A stretch of DNA of 64,000 bases from contig JAQSCO010000060.1 of NCBI GenBank assembly GCA_029945445.1, forward strand, positions 310,001 through 374,000. The letters are read 5' to 3'. The position numbers and the translations under genes were made by a program. The stretch comes from Lacunisphaera sp. (GTDB taxonomy: Bacteria > Verrucomicrobiota > Verrucomicrobiia > Opitutales > Opitutaceae). Positions 7,080-17,200 of the stretch are shown here, one piece after another (the first letter of the stretch is position 1; every line of letters begins with the position of its first letter). The notes beneath the pieces were generated by a model. It made no database searches, had not been told where the DNA came from, and saw only the letters and a program-made list of their open reading frames with translations.

Positions 7080-9830
7080 TTAGAATTTCACCGTAACTTC
7101 CATCTCGTATTGCGGGGGCATCACGTAGGCGTAGGTGTAGACAATCGAGCTGTCGGCCATGGTGGTGAAGCCGGTCTTGCGGACCTTGCCATTTTCCAGA
7201 TCCGTCAGGCCCCTCACCCCGGCGCGGACACGCACCTGCTGGCCCCAGACCTTCTGGTCACGCATGACATAGGCGTTCACGAAGTGAGTGGAGCCGCCGA
7301 CCAGATTGGCCCCGTTGCGCACGGCGATCAGGTAGTCATCGCGCCAGACGCCGTTGACGCCCACGCGGACGCCCTTGAGCGGTTTCCAGGCGGTGCTGGC
7401 GAAGGCGTAGTCGGCCACCCAGCTGGCGGACCACGGCGCGGCCCGGGCCCCGAGGGCGGCGGCGGGGACATCCAAGGTGTCGAGCAGGAGCTTGGCGTCA
7501 GTGCGGACGGTGGTTTCCGCGGGGTCATTGCGGGTGACGGCGGCGTCGTAGTAACCGCGGAAATTCTTCAGGTCCGGGGTGCTGGCGACCTTGGCCCGGC
7601 CAACCGTGAACCGCAGTTGGAGCCCCTTGACGGGGCGCGCCACCATCGTGAGATCAAAGCCCTTGGATTTCTCGACGGCGGTATAGTTGCGCGAGGCGCT
7701 GGCCGTGCCCGGTTCGCGGAACTTGTAGGCGGGATCGCCCGGCAGGATGTTGTTCGGGTTCATCAGATCCTCTGTTGCCGAGTCACTGAAGCTGATGACG
7801 TTATTCCAGGTGAGGACGACGTTCTCGCGGTCGATGTCGAACACGCCCAGCGTAAACGTGACCCGATCATTGAGCAGACTGCCCTTGAGGCCGATCTCCT
7901 TCGTGACGCCGGCGATGGGACCGATCGGGATGCGATCGAACGTGTTGACGCCCTGGAAGCGAAACGACTCGGAATAGATGCCATAGACGTTGATGTCCTT
8001 GGTCAGACGGTAGGTGAGGCCGCCGGTGTAGCTCGTGTTCGACAGGTGCAGGTTCAGGTCCTCCACGTAGTCGCCCGGCAGCGAATCCTTTTTCGCCGGG
8101 GCCGCGATGTCCTCGTTAAAGCGGCCGAATTTCCGGGTCGGCACATAGCTGTAGGAACGGCCCGAGTCGCGGCGGACGCCCAGCAGCGACATCAGGCGGC
8201 CCTTGAAATATGTGCCGCTGGCAGAAAGCGAGGTGGCGAAGGCCTGCCGCCATTCCGTACCGTCGGTGGCGTTGGAACCGGAGGCAAAGAAATGCAGGGG
8301 CACCATGTTGACCGCCGCGGTGACGGGCAGCTTGTCCGCCTCCATGCGGTCGAACAGGGCGCGCGAGTAAAAAGTCGGGTCGTCGAGGTAGATCCGCAGG
8401 CGACCGCGATCGGCGGTCGTGTTGATCGAGGTCGCAGTGCCGTTGTCAATCTTGGCAATGTTGAACCATTGGGTGCGGTAGTTGAGAACCTGATCCTCGC
8501 GATAATCGTAGGTCGCGACAATGAGCTGCTCCATCCAGCTCAGTTTATCGAACTTGTAGACCGCGCTGCCCCGGAATGCGTCGACCGTATTTGTGAAATA
8601 CTTCCGGTCGAGGGAGGAATCAATGTAGGGCCGGCCGTTGAGGTCGGTGCTGATGGTGGAATCGAAGCTGTTATCGTTGCGTTCCTCGGACTGGTATTGG
8701 CGGTTGTAGGCGAACTCGGTGCTGACGGGACCAAACTGCTGCTCGACCGTGGCGGAGAATGCGTGGAATGGACGCGAGTGGTTGTCGAATGAGCCCCGGA
8801 TGTTGTAGCGCTTCGGAAAGCCGTTGATGCGCTTGGTGCCGACGATGTTGCCAGCCGCGTCGCGCATCTTGACGTCGACAAAGCCGCCTTCGATCAGCGA
8901 CGGCTGGCCGCCGGCGGGATTGTTGGCGGAGCTGCGATCACCCGCGGGCAACGCGGTGGGAATGACCCACACGCTATCGGAGGTGTAATAGGTGCCGGCG
9001 GTGGCGAAGCTGAGGCCGCGCGCGGATTGCTCGCGCACGAAGATGCCCTGAAAGCCGCGAGCGCTGTCATAATCGCCCTGCTCGTATTCGAGGCGGATGG
9101 AGGTTTTTTTGGTGGCCTGCCAGAGGGCCGCCAGCGTCTCGCCCTTGAACTTGTAGGTGGAAGCATCCTGAAAGGTCCGGTCCTCGCGCCGGACGGCGTT
9201 GAAGCGCAGGGCGAGTCCGTTGCGGATCTTCCAGTTCAAATCAATCTGATACCGGTAGGCACCCTCGCTCTTGAAGATCGCGGTCGCTGTGCCGAAGGTT
9301 TTCATCAGGGGCCGCTTGGTGAAAGCTGCGCCGTTGCCGCCCGGCTCGACCTCGCCGAAGATCAGCGAGTTGGAGCCTTTGCCGAAATCAATGCGTTCGA
9401 TGTTGTAGGTGTCAGACGGGATATACCAGCGGAAGTAATTTCGGCTGATATTGTTGGTCTGACTGAGGCCGCGAAAGGCAAAGTTTCCCTTCTCGTTGTC
9501 GTTTTCCATGATGGGCGCGGCGTAGACATTCGCCACAAACCCCGCCACATCGTCGGCCATGCGCAGGCCGAGGTCGCCCATGAAATCCGAGGTGATCGCG
9601 TCAATGTTGACGGGCACGTCCTTGAGCGCCTGCTTGGTGCGGGTCGCCGAGAGGGTGTCATTCGCAGACCACCCCGTATCGGCGGTCACCACGAAGGGGG
9701 AGAGGACGACAGTTTCTCCCTCGGCGGGGGTGGCCGATGCGGTTGGTCCCTGCTGGGCTTGGCTGGACAGAACAACGGCGAAGCTTGCACTAAGCAAAAC
9801 TCCGCGGAGCAGTTTGGATGTGGTGTGCAT
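7080..9830 (-). CDS. TonB-dependent outer-membrane receptor, first gene of the polysaccharide operon
   Basis: 916 residues. A signal peptide is followed by VVLSPFVVTADTGW, a TonB-box-like segment at the mature N-terminus. A plug domain follows (TRTKQALKDVPVNIDAIT, then FAFRGLS and NIERIDFGKGSNSLIFG), and then a long beta-barrel ending in a terminal Phe (VTVKF), as outer-membrane barrels do. No SusD-like lipoprotein is found beside it. This is usual for Verrucomicrobiota and contrasts with Bacteroidota loci. As the first gene before sulfatases, NHL, DUF6250 and lyase genes, it most likely imports oligosaccharides released by the PL6 lyase. Confidence 0.92.
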   Translation of the reverse strand: MHTTSKLLRGVLLSASFAVVLSSQAQQGPTASATPAEGETVVLSPFVVTADTGWSANDTLSATRTKQALKDVPVNIDAITSDFMGDLGLRMADDVAGFVANVYAAPIMENDNEKGNFAFRGLSQTNNISRNYFRWYIPSDTYNIERIDFGKGSNSLIFGEVEPGGNGAAFTKRPLMKTFGTATAIFKSEGAYRYQIDLNWKIRNGLALRFNAVRREDRTFQDASTYKFKGETLAALWQATKKTSIRLEYEQGDYDSARGFQGIFVREQSARGLSFATAGTYYTSDSVWVIPTALPAGDRSSANNPAGGQPSLIEGGFVDVKMRDAAGNIVGTKRINGFPKRYNIRGSFDNHSRPFHAFSATVEQQFGPVSTEFAYNRQYQSEERNDNSFDSTISTDLNGRPYIDSSLDRKYFTNTVDAFRGSAVYKFDKLSWMEQLIVATYDYREDQVLNYRTQWFNIAKIDNGTATSINTTADRGRLRIYLDDPTFYSRALFDRMEADKLPVTAAVNMVPLHFFASGSNATDGTEWRQAFATSLSASGTYFKGRLMSLLGVRRDSGRSYSYVPTRKFGRFNEDIAAPAKKDSLPGDYVEDLNLHLSNTSYTGGLTYRLTKDINVYGIYSESFRFQGVNTFDRIPIGPIAGVTKEIGLKGSLLNDRVTFTLGVFDIDRENVVLTWNNVISFSDSATEDLMNPNNILPGDPAYKFREPGTASASRNYTAVEKSKGFDLTMVARPVKGLQLRFTVGRAKVASTPDLKNFRGYYDAAVTRNDPAETTVRTDAKLLLDTLDVPAAALGARAAPWSASWVADYAFASTAWKPLKGVRVGVNGVWRDDYLIAVRNGANLVGGSTHFVNAYVMRDQKVWGQQVRVRAGVRGLTDLENGKVRKTGFTTMADSSIVYTYAYVMPPQYEMEVTVKF

Positions 9831-10090
9831 GGGGGTAGATTTTTCGTTTGGGGTGGATGACTACGCAACGGCTACGGACTGGGACCGCTGAGCGGCATGA
9901 GTATGTATCTCGCAGCAGATTCCCTCTCTGCGCGAATTGCTGAAATAGCGGCAATATTTGCGCCCGCGATGACCGCCGCGATTGAGGGATGGCCCCGCAT
10001 CAGCGCCAACGCGGTATCACGCCGAGGATTGCTTAGGGTGCCGGCGTGGCGAAGTGGCCCTGGGATGGTTTGGTGCATCGTGAGCGTGCG
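9831..10090 (-). promoter_or_regulatory. presumed promoter region of the polysaccharide operon
   Basis: About 260 bp between the first TonB receptor start and the terminator of the second receptor gene, with no gene. It must carry the promoter of the seven-gene minus-strand operon. It lacks the 23-bp motif and the TATCTT box found at 12697-12745 and 14082-14131. An AT-rich imperfect dyad (GGCAATATTTGCG, about 9950-9962) is the only operator-like element I see. No Shine-Dalgarno sequence stands before the receptor ATG. Confidence 0.45.
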
Positions 10091-10091
10091 A

Positions 10092-10126
10092 GAAAAAAAG
10101 CCCGGCTCCACCCCTGGAGCCGGGCT
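10092..10126 (-). terminator. Rho-independent terminator of the second TonB receptor gene
   Basis: A perfect 12-bp stem (AGCCCGGCTCCA/TGGAGCCGGGCT, 10099-10126) with a CCCC loop. On the minus strand it is followed at once by a run of seven T. It lies about 70 bp after the receptor stop at 10198 and separates that gene from the operon starting at 9830. Confidence 0.92.
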
Positions 10127-10197
10127 AGTTCATTAACCTGACCTAGCCACTCCACCTAGCCGGCGGAGTGAAGGGATGAGCCATGGTGCGACTACAT

Positions 10198-12603
10198 TCA
10201 AAGCTTCGTGCCCTTGTGGCCGAGCGTGTAGGTGAAGAACACCGAGCGGTGGTCACCCTCCAGGATCCGGTTGGCACCCTGCGAGCCGGACTTGAAGTAG
10301 GCCTTGTCGAGGGCGTTGTTCACGTTGAGCGCGAGGGTGTGCGAGAAGCTGGACTTGCCCGGCAGCGTGTAGCGCAGGCCCAGGCTCCACAGGCTGAAGC
10401 CGGGAGCGTAGAGTTTCCATTGCTCGGTGGACCGGGTGACCGTGGGAACTCCGGCGGTGACCACGACGGTGTCACCCGCAATCGGGGTCTCCGTCGGCGT
10501 GTCGCCGACAAAGGTGACCCCGACATTGGCCGAGAAGCCCTTCAGCGCGCCGCGAACCGGGGCATACTTCAAGGACAAGCTGCCGTTGTAGTCCGGGACA
10601 TACTGCACCTTGCGGCCGATGGCCTGCGGATTGAGGGAGCCGAAATCCTTGTATTTCGAGTCAATCTTGCCGTAGCTGAAGAGGAAGGAGACTTCATCGG
10701 TCATCAGCCAGTTCACGTCTACTTCATAACCCTTGACCTTCTGGTCGCCGTCCCGGCGGTTGACGGTCAGGCCAGTGATCGGATCGATATCAGAGACCAC
10801 GACGTTTTGTCGGTTAATATCAAAGCCACTGACGGTGTAGTTGACGCGGCCGTCCATGACCGAACCCTTGAAGCCCACATCCCAGCCATCGGCGGTCTCG
10901 GCCTTGTAGGTCGGGTCGACGATCTCGATGGGGTTGTCGCCTTGGGCGATGAAGTAGCTCTGGCTGTAGTTAACGAAGAAACGGAAGTTCTCCTGAATCT
11001 TGTAGTTGAAGCCGACGTTGGGCTTGAAGGCCGAGACCTTCTTGTCGATCAGGTCGCCGGCGACGTAGCCGGGGACGAAGGGTTGAAAGCCCGCGGCAGC
11101 CGTCAGGTAATCCCGGTGACGGAAGTGGACGGAGTCATAGCGAGCTCCAACGTAGGCGAGGAGCCGGCCATCGAAGAGGGCGGATTGATGCCGTAACGAA
11201 GCCCCGTTCACCGTGGTGCGACGCTTCATCTTGCGGGAGGGCACGAAACCGTTGATCGGGTCCATCGGCTTGGTGAAATAGGCCACCGGGGCGCTGGGCA
11301 GCAGGGTGAGCGGATCCAGGGTGACCGTGCGGACGAGGTTCCAGGCGACAATGTCGGGGTTGGTGGCGGCCGCGTAGCCAATGGTCGGATCCCAGCGGAA
11401 GTAGTCGTTGAAATCGTAGGTCAACAGGGTGCGGTGCTCGATCGTCTTGTTGTTGGTCCAATAATGGGCCAGCAGGTCGGCCTGGAGGCCGCCACCGTCC
11501 TCGGTGATGCGGCCCCACTGGGGGACGGAGGTGTTGCTCCCGCGCTGGGAAGTAGGCGCAGCGCCGGTGGAGCGGTTGATGTTGATCGCCGACCAGCCCT
11601 GGTTCGAGTTGTAGTCATCGCGCCGGGCCATGTAGAGGTTGCCGGAGATGCGCGTGCTGAAGACCTCGCCGAGCTTCTTCTCATACATCGCCGTGTACGA
11701 GGTGTTGCCGCGGTCCAGCTGGCTGTTCAGACCGTAGTTGTTGACCTTGCCGAGGGCGAGGGCGTAGCCGATGGCCCGGTCGTCCGTCGTGTCCAATGTC
11801 CCCTTCTGGTCGATGATCACCGGGGCGGGGGCGAGCGGGGCGACGCGATTCTGGGCAAAGCTTTCCGCCATCAGGGTCAGTTTGGAGCCGTCGGCGAACA
11901 CATGATCGACGGCGAAGTAAGCTTCCTCGTTGCGGAACTTCGAGAGGTCGTCGCCGAACTCGCGCTTGTAGTTGCTGAGCGTGAGGACGTAGTTGGTCTT
12001 GCCCAGCGTGCCCGAGAAGAGCGGGCCGGTGGCCTCAAAGGTGACGCGCTCGGTGTTGTAGTCGCCGTAGTTCAGGGTCACTTTCTGATTGGCCTGGGCC
12101 TTGGGCATCTTGGAAATCATATTCATCATGCCGCCCGGAGAGGAGCGGCCGTAGATCGCGGCGCTGGAACCCTTGATGATTTCCATGCGGTCGATGTTGC
12201 TCGAGCCGTAGCGCCCCAGCCGGAAGAAGCCGTCGCGCAGCTGATTGGAGGAAAGGAAGCCACGCAGCTGGAACACGCCACCAACGTCGAGACCGGTGAA
12301 ACCGCTGATCTGCGTCAGGTTGTCGGCGAGTTCAAAAATGCCGAAATCCTCGAAAAACTCGCTCGTCATCACGTTGACCGTGTAGGGCAGATCGATGATG
12401 CGCGTCTTGACCCGGCTGCCGGTCATCGTCTCGGACGCGCCATAGCCGCGGTTGGGGTTGGCGTTCACCTGGAACGGCGAGAGTTCGATCGTCTCGTCCT
12501 TGGCCGGCGGAGTGGCCGGGGTTTGGGCAAAGGCAGGGACAGTAGCAAGGAGCAGCCCGAAGGCGGCCCGGACGAGGCAGTGGTGGGGTTGCGGTATTTT
12601 CAT
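10198..12603 (-). CDS. TonB-dependent receptor, siderophore-receptor-like architecture
   Basis: 801 residues with a signal peptide (FGLLLATVPAFAQ). IELSPFQVNANPNRGYG serves as a TonB-box-like segment. The plug carries SRVKTRIIDLPYTVNVMTSEF, VFQLRGF, NIDRMEIIKGSSAAIYGRSSPGG and MMNMISK, the pattern of the FhuA/siderophore-type TonB receptors. The barrel follows. An AGGA stands about 10 nt before the ATG. It has its own terminator (10092-10126) and a promoter that shares a motif with the GH88 gene. I therefore read it as part of the polysaccharide locus and not as an iron gene, although a siderophore role cannot be excluded. Confidence 0.88.
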   Translation of the reverse strand: MKIPQPHHCLVRAAFGLLLATVPAFAQTPATPPAKDETIELSPFQVNANPNRGYGASETMTGSRVKTRIIDLPYTVNVMTSEFFEDFGIFELADNLTQISGFTGLDVGGVFQLRGFLSSNQLRDGFFRLGRYGSSNIDRMEIIKGSSAAIYGRSSPGGMMNMISKMPKAQANQKVTLNYGDYNTERVTFEATGPLFSGTLGKTNYVLTLSNYKREFGDDLSKFRNEEAYFAVDHVFADGSKLTLMAESFAQNRVAPLAPAPVIIDQKGTLDTTDDRAIGYALALGKVNNYGLNSQLDRGNTSYTAMYEKKLGEVFSTRISGNLYMARRDDYNSNQGWSAININRSTGAAPTSQRGSNTSVPQWGRITEDGGGLQADLLAHYWTNNKTIEHRTLLTYDFNDYFRWDPTIGYAAATNPDIVAWNLVRTVTLDPLTLLPSAPVAYFTKPMDPINGFVPSRKMKRRTTVNGASLRHQSALFDGRLLAYVGARYDSVHFRHRDYLTAAAGFQPFVPGYVAGDLIDKKVSAFKPNVGFNYKIQENFRFFVNYSQSYFIAQGDNPIEIVDPTYKAETADGWDVGFKGSVMDGRVNYTVSGFDINRQNVVVSDIDPITGLTVNRRDGDQKVKGYEVDVNWLMTDEVSFLFSYGKIDSKYKDFGSLNPQAIGRKVQYVPDYNGSLSLKYAPVRGALKGFSANVGVTFVGDTPTETPIAGDTVVVTAGVPTVTRSTEQWKLYAPGFSLWSLGLRYTLPGKSSFSHTLALNVNNALDKAYFKSGSQGANRILEGDHRSVFFTYTLGHKGTKL

Positions 12604-12696
12604 TAGGTCAATTCCTGTCGGTCTCGGGTTGGGGGCGTGGACAGCCGCTAGGCCGGAAGCGGGGTGGCTCCGGGCAAGGTGGGGTATTGGTAAATC

Positions 12697-12745
12697 AAGA
12701 TAGCAGACGGCTGTGCTGATCGGTATCGGTCGTTTGTATGAGGCC
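12697..12745 (-). promoter_or_regulatory. putative promoter and activator site of the second TonB receptor
   Basis: On the minus strand a 23-bp motif (12723-12745; plus-strand core CGTTTGTATGAGGCC) is followed 20 nt later by TATCTT (12697-12702), a plausible -10 box about 95 bp before the receptor ATG. The same arrangement occurs before the GH88 gene (14082-14131), with 22 of 23 motif bases identical. Such conservation between non-coding regions implies a shared regulator. The response regulator at 17358-17987 is the obvious candidate. Confidence 0.7.
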
Positions 12746-12766
12746 TGTCCGGCTTCCTCAGGCCTC
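12740..12766. repeat. inverted repeat between GH88 gene and TonB receptor promoter
   Basis: GAGGCCTG and CAGGCCTC (8-bp perfect arms, 11-nt loop) lie just behind the GH88 stop and overlap the end of the 23-bp motif. It may act as a weak GH88 terminator, as there is no T run, or as an operator for the receptor promoter. Confidence 0.5.
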
Positions 12767-12793
12767 TCCCGGTGGCATTACTCAATTGTGCGC

Positions 12794-14014
12794 TCACGGC
12801 TTGAGGGTCTGGCGGGCCCGGAGCAGCGCCTCGAGGAAGTAGTAGTCGGCGTAGTTCAGGGGCACATCGACTTCGCTGTGATTGGGGAAATTTCCCGTGG
12901 CGTGCTTAAGCAGGAACCCGCCGTTTTCGCCGGGCTGGGCCAGGTAAGCCGGCGAAGCCAGCGCGCGGAGTTGCGCGCTCGCAAATGCGGTGTAGCGCGC
13001 GGCGGCCGGCGGGCTGCGCGTCAGGCCCGCCAGTTCGAAGAGCGCGGAGCTCATGATCGCGGCCGCCGCGGTATCGCGCGGGGCGTCCGGCTGGTTCGGT
13101 GCGTCAAAGTCCCAATAGGGCACCTTGTCGGCCGGCAGCCGGGGATGGTTCATGACAAAGGCGGCGACCTTTTCTGCCTGTTCAAGATACCGCACCTCCT
13201 TGGTTTCCCGATACATCATGGTGAAACCATAGAGCGCCCAGGCCTGGCCGCGCGCCCAGGCTGAATCGTCGCTCGCGCCCTGGTGGGTGACACGCCGGAG
13301 CACACGCCCGGTCGCGGTATCGTAATCCACCACGTGCACCGAGCTGCCGTCCGGGCGGAAATGATTCCGCAGCGTGGTGTCCGCGTGCGCGATGGCCACG
13401 GCCCGCCAGCGCGGTTCCCCCCCTTCCCTCACGGCGGACAGCAGCAACTCCAGGTTCATCATGTTGTCGATGATCACCGGAAAAGTGAACAGCTTCGGGT
13501 CACGGTCCCATGACTTGATGCAGCCAACGATGGGACTGAAGCGGCTGCTCAGCGATGCGGCCCCGACCGCCAAGACCTTCCGGTAGCCCGCGTCACCCGT
13601 GAGCCGGAGCCCGTTACCATAGCTGCAATTCAGGATGAACCCGACGTCGTGTGTCCGGTCATTGTGCTGCTCGTCCTCCAGCAGGGCCGTGAAACGCTCG
13701 GCCTCGCTCCGCCACTTCGGATCACCGGTTGCCTCGAAGAAATACCAGAGCGAGCCCGGAAAGAAGCCGACCGTCCAGTCGCGCTCGCGCACCATCACCA
13801 GTTTCCCGTTGCCGAGGGTGCGGGGCATCTTCCCGTCCTCCGGCAGATGGGCCAGCAGCCAGCGGTATTGCGCGGCCGAGGCCACGAGCGCCGTTTGCAC
13901 AACCGTGGACAGTGGCGGCTCGGCGGGCTGGGCGGTGACGGCAGCGCGCAACGCGGTGGAGAGGACGGCGGCCAGGGCCGCCGCTCGAATGAGGGAAGAG
14001 GGGAAACGGTGCAT
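12794..14014 (-). CDS. glycoside hydrolase family 88, unsaturated glucuronyl hydrolase
   Basis: 406 residues with a signal peptide (IRAAALAAVLSTALRAAVTA). The (alpha/alpha)6-barrel family is recognised from RERDWTVGFFPGSLWYF, RTHDVGFILNCSYGNG with the expected catalytic Asp123, IIDNMMNLELLL with Asp183, and SAWARGQAWALYGF. GH88 enzymes hydrate the 4,5-unsaturated uronate left at the non-reducing end by polysaccharide lyases. It therefore completes the PL6 reaction, giving a keto-uronate and a shorter oligosaccharide. It is a single gene with its own promoter, whose motif matches that of the second TonB receptor. Confidence 0.92.
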   Translation of the reverse strand: MHRFPSSLIRAAALAAVLSTALRAAVTAQPAEPPLSTVVQTALVASAAQYRWLLAHLPEDGKMPRTLGNGKLVMVRERDWTVGFFPGSLWYFFEATGDPKWRSEAERFTALLEDEQHNDRTHDVGFILNCSYGNGLRLTGDAGYRKVLAVGAASLSSRFSPIVGCIKSWDRDPKLFTFPVIIDNMMNLELLLSAVREGGEPRWRAVAIAHADTTLRNHFRPDGSSVHVVDYDTATGRVLRRVTHQGASDDSAWARGQAWALYGFTMMYRETKEVRYLEQAEKVAAFVMNHPRLPADKVPYWDFDAPNQPDAPRDTAAAAIMSSALFELAGLTRSPPAAARYTAFASAQLRALASPAYLAQPGENGGFLLKHATGNFPNHSEVDVPLNYADYYFLEALLRARQTLKP

Positions 14015-14081
14015 GAAGGGGACAGAAGACAGCCCATGGGTCCGGCATCACGTGGCCGGTCCAAGGCAAGGGTATGCTCGG

Positions 14082-14131
14082 AAGATAACATGACCGGGCG
14101 GCCACTGAGTATCGGGCGTTTGTATGAGGCC
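14082..14131 (-). promoter_or_regulatory. putative promoter and activator site of the GH88 gene
   Basis: The 23-bp motif (14109-14131, one base different from 12723-12745) precedes TATCTT (14082-14087, minus strand) by 21 nt and the GH88 ATG by about 95 bp. The same intergenic region must also serve the divergent histidine kinase gene, so the site could control both. Confidence 0.7.
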
Positions 14132-14218
14132 GGAGGTTCGACGAAACGGTGCCGGCGCGTTTTTCTCGCAATCCGACTTGAGCCGCGGCGGACCGGGGTG
14201 TTGGGTGTGCACACCCCG

Positions 14219-17200
14219 ATGCGTGCTCTGTCGAATTTTCCCGTGGCGTGCACCGCCGGCGCGGCCGCACCGCGGAAGAATGCCGGCCGGCCCGCTCGCC
14301 GACGGGCCCTGCTTCCGGCGGTCGCACTGGCGCTCATCGGACTGGGCGCGGTGTTGCAGGCCGCCACCCCCGCCACTTGGCGCGTCCAAGCCTGGCACGT
14401 GGACGACGGGCTGCCCGACAACCGCGTGGTCGGCCTGTCCCAGAATCCCGACGGCTATCTCTGCGTTGCCACCCGCGAAGGCCTCGTGCGCTTCAACGGC
14501 GCCGGCTTCGAAAGCCTCACGCTCGCGAACCCACGCGGCGCGGCGGGCAGCGGGATCCGCGCCCTGTTCGCCGATGCCCAGGGCAACCTGTGGCTGGACA
14601 TGTATCGCGAGACCATCGTGCAGGTTGGTAAGGATTCGGTGCGCGTGTTCACCGATAAGGAGGGCGTCCCGCTCGGCGAACTCACGAGTCTTGCCGAGGA
14701 CGCCGCCGGCCACCTCTGGCTGGAGATCGGCGGCACCACCTGCGAAGTGGCGGGCGACCGCCTCCGGCCGCTCACGCTGCCGCCCGCGGTCATTGTTTCC
14801 GACGACCGCGGCCGCGTCTGGTGTGCCCTCGCCCATCAACTCGGCGTCCTGGGCCCGGCAGGGTTCGAGCCCCGCTTCACCCTCGGCGAAGGCCCCGTCG
14901 TGCTCGCCCGCGCGCAGGCGGGCGGACTCTGGATTTGCGTCGGCGCCCAACTCCTTCGGTTGCGGGACGACGGGGCGCCCGAGTTGCGCCAGAGTCTCGC
15001 GCCGGGGATAAAACCGAAGTGCCTGCTGGAGGACCGGGCCGGCGCGGTCTGGATCGGGACGGTGGCCAACGGCCTGATGCGGTATGACGGCACGAGCGTG
15101 GAAAGGGTGGAAACCACCCACGCCGGAATCTCCTGCCTGCTGGAGGATCAAGAGGGCAACATCTGGGCCGGCACCACGGGTGGCGGCCTCAACCGGCTGC
15201 GTCCCCGGGTCATCGACATGATCGGCCCCGTCTCGGGCCAGCTGCTCGAATCGCTCGCGTCCGTCTGCGAGGATGCCGACGGCCTGCTTTGGGTCGTCAC
15301 CGCCAACGGGCAGCTCGCCCGGGGCAACGGCAGGGCATGGGACTTTGAGCAGTGGCCGGGCACCCGGGTCGCTTGCGTTGCCGCCGATCAGCTGGGCAAC
15401 CTTTGGGTCGGCACCCGGGGACAGGGTCTCTACCGGGAAAACCTGCGCACCGGCGTCCGGCAGCAATGGCTGAAGACGGACGGCCTGCCGAGCGATGCCG
15501 TCCGCGGACTCTACGTGGCGACGGACGGGGCCGCGTGGGTCGCAACCGCGGAGCCACCGGGCATCTGTCAAGTGCGAGCCGAGAAGGTTCAGACCATCAT
15601 CGTGCCGCCGAGTGTGCGCACGGTGCGCACGATCACCCAGGACGCGCATGGCGACATCTGGGTCGGCACTTCTGACGGGCAGGTCATGAAGGTGATCGGC
15701 GATGAGCTCGCCGCCGAGCAGACGCTGGCCGATAAGAGCCACTCCTCCGTGCGCAGCCTGCTCGCCACCGCGGATGGCAGCCTCTGGATCGGCTATGCGG
15801 GCCGTGGGGTCGGCTGGTTCAAGGATGGACGTCTCACCATGCTGTCCACCCGGAACGGTCTGCTGGACAATTCACTCTGGCATATTGTCACCGACCGCAG
15901 CGGGGCCATCTGGATGGCGGGCCCTCATGGCCTGAGTCGCAGCACTATGCACGACCTGCTCGGCATGACCGAGGGCAAGAAGACCATGCTCCACCCGACG
16001 TTGTTTGGCCTCGACGAGGGACTCGCGGGTTTCGTGGCGAATTACAACAGCGCGCCCGCGGTCTGCCGGACCCGTGACGGCCGGATCCTTTTTGCCACGA
16101 GCCAGGGCCTGCTCGTGGTGGATCCGGAAAATCTCCGGGACAATCCGCGTCCACCCCCGGTGATCCTGGAAAGAGTGCTCGTCGACGACCGCGTGGTGGC
16201 ATTGAGCAAGCACTGGTTTCCCTCGCGCTCCGACCTGGCCGAGGCTCCGCTTGATACGCAGGACGCCAGCGCCCACCTCCGCCTTTCCTCCGCCCACCGC
16301 AAACTCACGTTTGATTTCGCCGCCCTGAGCTATTCGGCGCCCGAGAATGTCCGCTTTCGCTATCGCCTGGAGGGCGTGGACGACTCGTGGACGGAAACCG
16401 GCACCGAACATACGGCACTCTATCCGCGCCTCTCGGCGGGAAACTACACGTTCCGGGTCGTGGCCTGTAACGACTCCGGAATCTGGAATGACCGCGGGGC
16501 GGCATTCGCGATCACGGTCAGTCCGTTTTTCTGGCAGACGTGGTGGTTCCGCATCGGTCTTCTGAGTGTGTTCACGGGCGCGGTGGTGTTGGTGGTGCGG
16601 CTGATTTCGTTCCGCCGTCTGCGCCGGAAGCTGCAATTGGCGGAACAACAGGCCGCGCTTTCACAGGAACGCGCGCGGATTGCCCGGGACATTCATGACG
16701 ACCTGGGCGGCAGCCTGTCCCATATCAAACTGCTGGGTGAACTGGCGCTCCGCGAACCCGCCGCCCCCGGCACGGCCAACGACTCCCTCGCGACCATCAC
16801 GACCATTGCGGTGCAGATGCTGAAGTCGCTCGATGAGATAGTCTGGGCGATCAATTCCCGGAATGACAGCCTGTCCAACCTCATCAGCTACCTCGGGCAG
16901 CATGCCTTGGAGTTCCTGCGTTCCGCTGGCATCCGGTGCGAGGTCAGCCTGCCGGAAAATCCGCCGGAGCTGGAGGTGACCTCGGCGGTGCGCCACCACA
17001 TCTTCCTCGCGGTGAAGGAGGCCCTGACCAACGTGGTGCGCCATGCGCAGGCCGGCGCGGTCCGCCTGGAGATTGCAGTCGGCCCGGATCTGCTGCAGAT
17101 CGGGATCACGGACGATGGCCGCGGATTCGAGTCACAGCCGGCGAACGCCGAGAGCGACGGACTGCGGAACATGCGCAAGCGCATGGCGGCGGTGGGTGGG

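Noticed and set aside
10198-12603. Iron-siderophore uptake role for the second TonB receptor
   Set aside because: Although its plug is siderophore-receptor-like, no siderophore or iron genes are near, and its promoter matches that of the GH88 gene. A glycan role is preferred but not proven.
12740-12766. Strong terminator for the GH88 gene
   Set aside because: The inverted repeat is perfect over 8 bp, but no T run follows on the minus strand. It is kept only as a repeat or possible operator.
13649-14218. Upstream extension of the histidine kinase frame by 190 codons
   Set aside because: It overlaps the GH88 gene on the other strand and the shared promoter motif, and its sequence is unconserved. 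The ATG at 14219 just before the hydrophobic leader is preferred.
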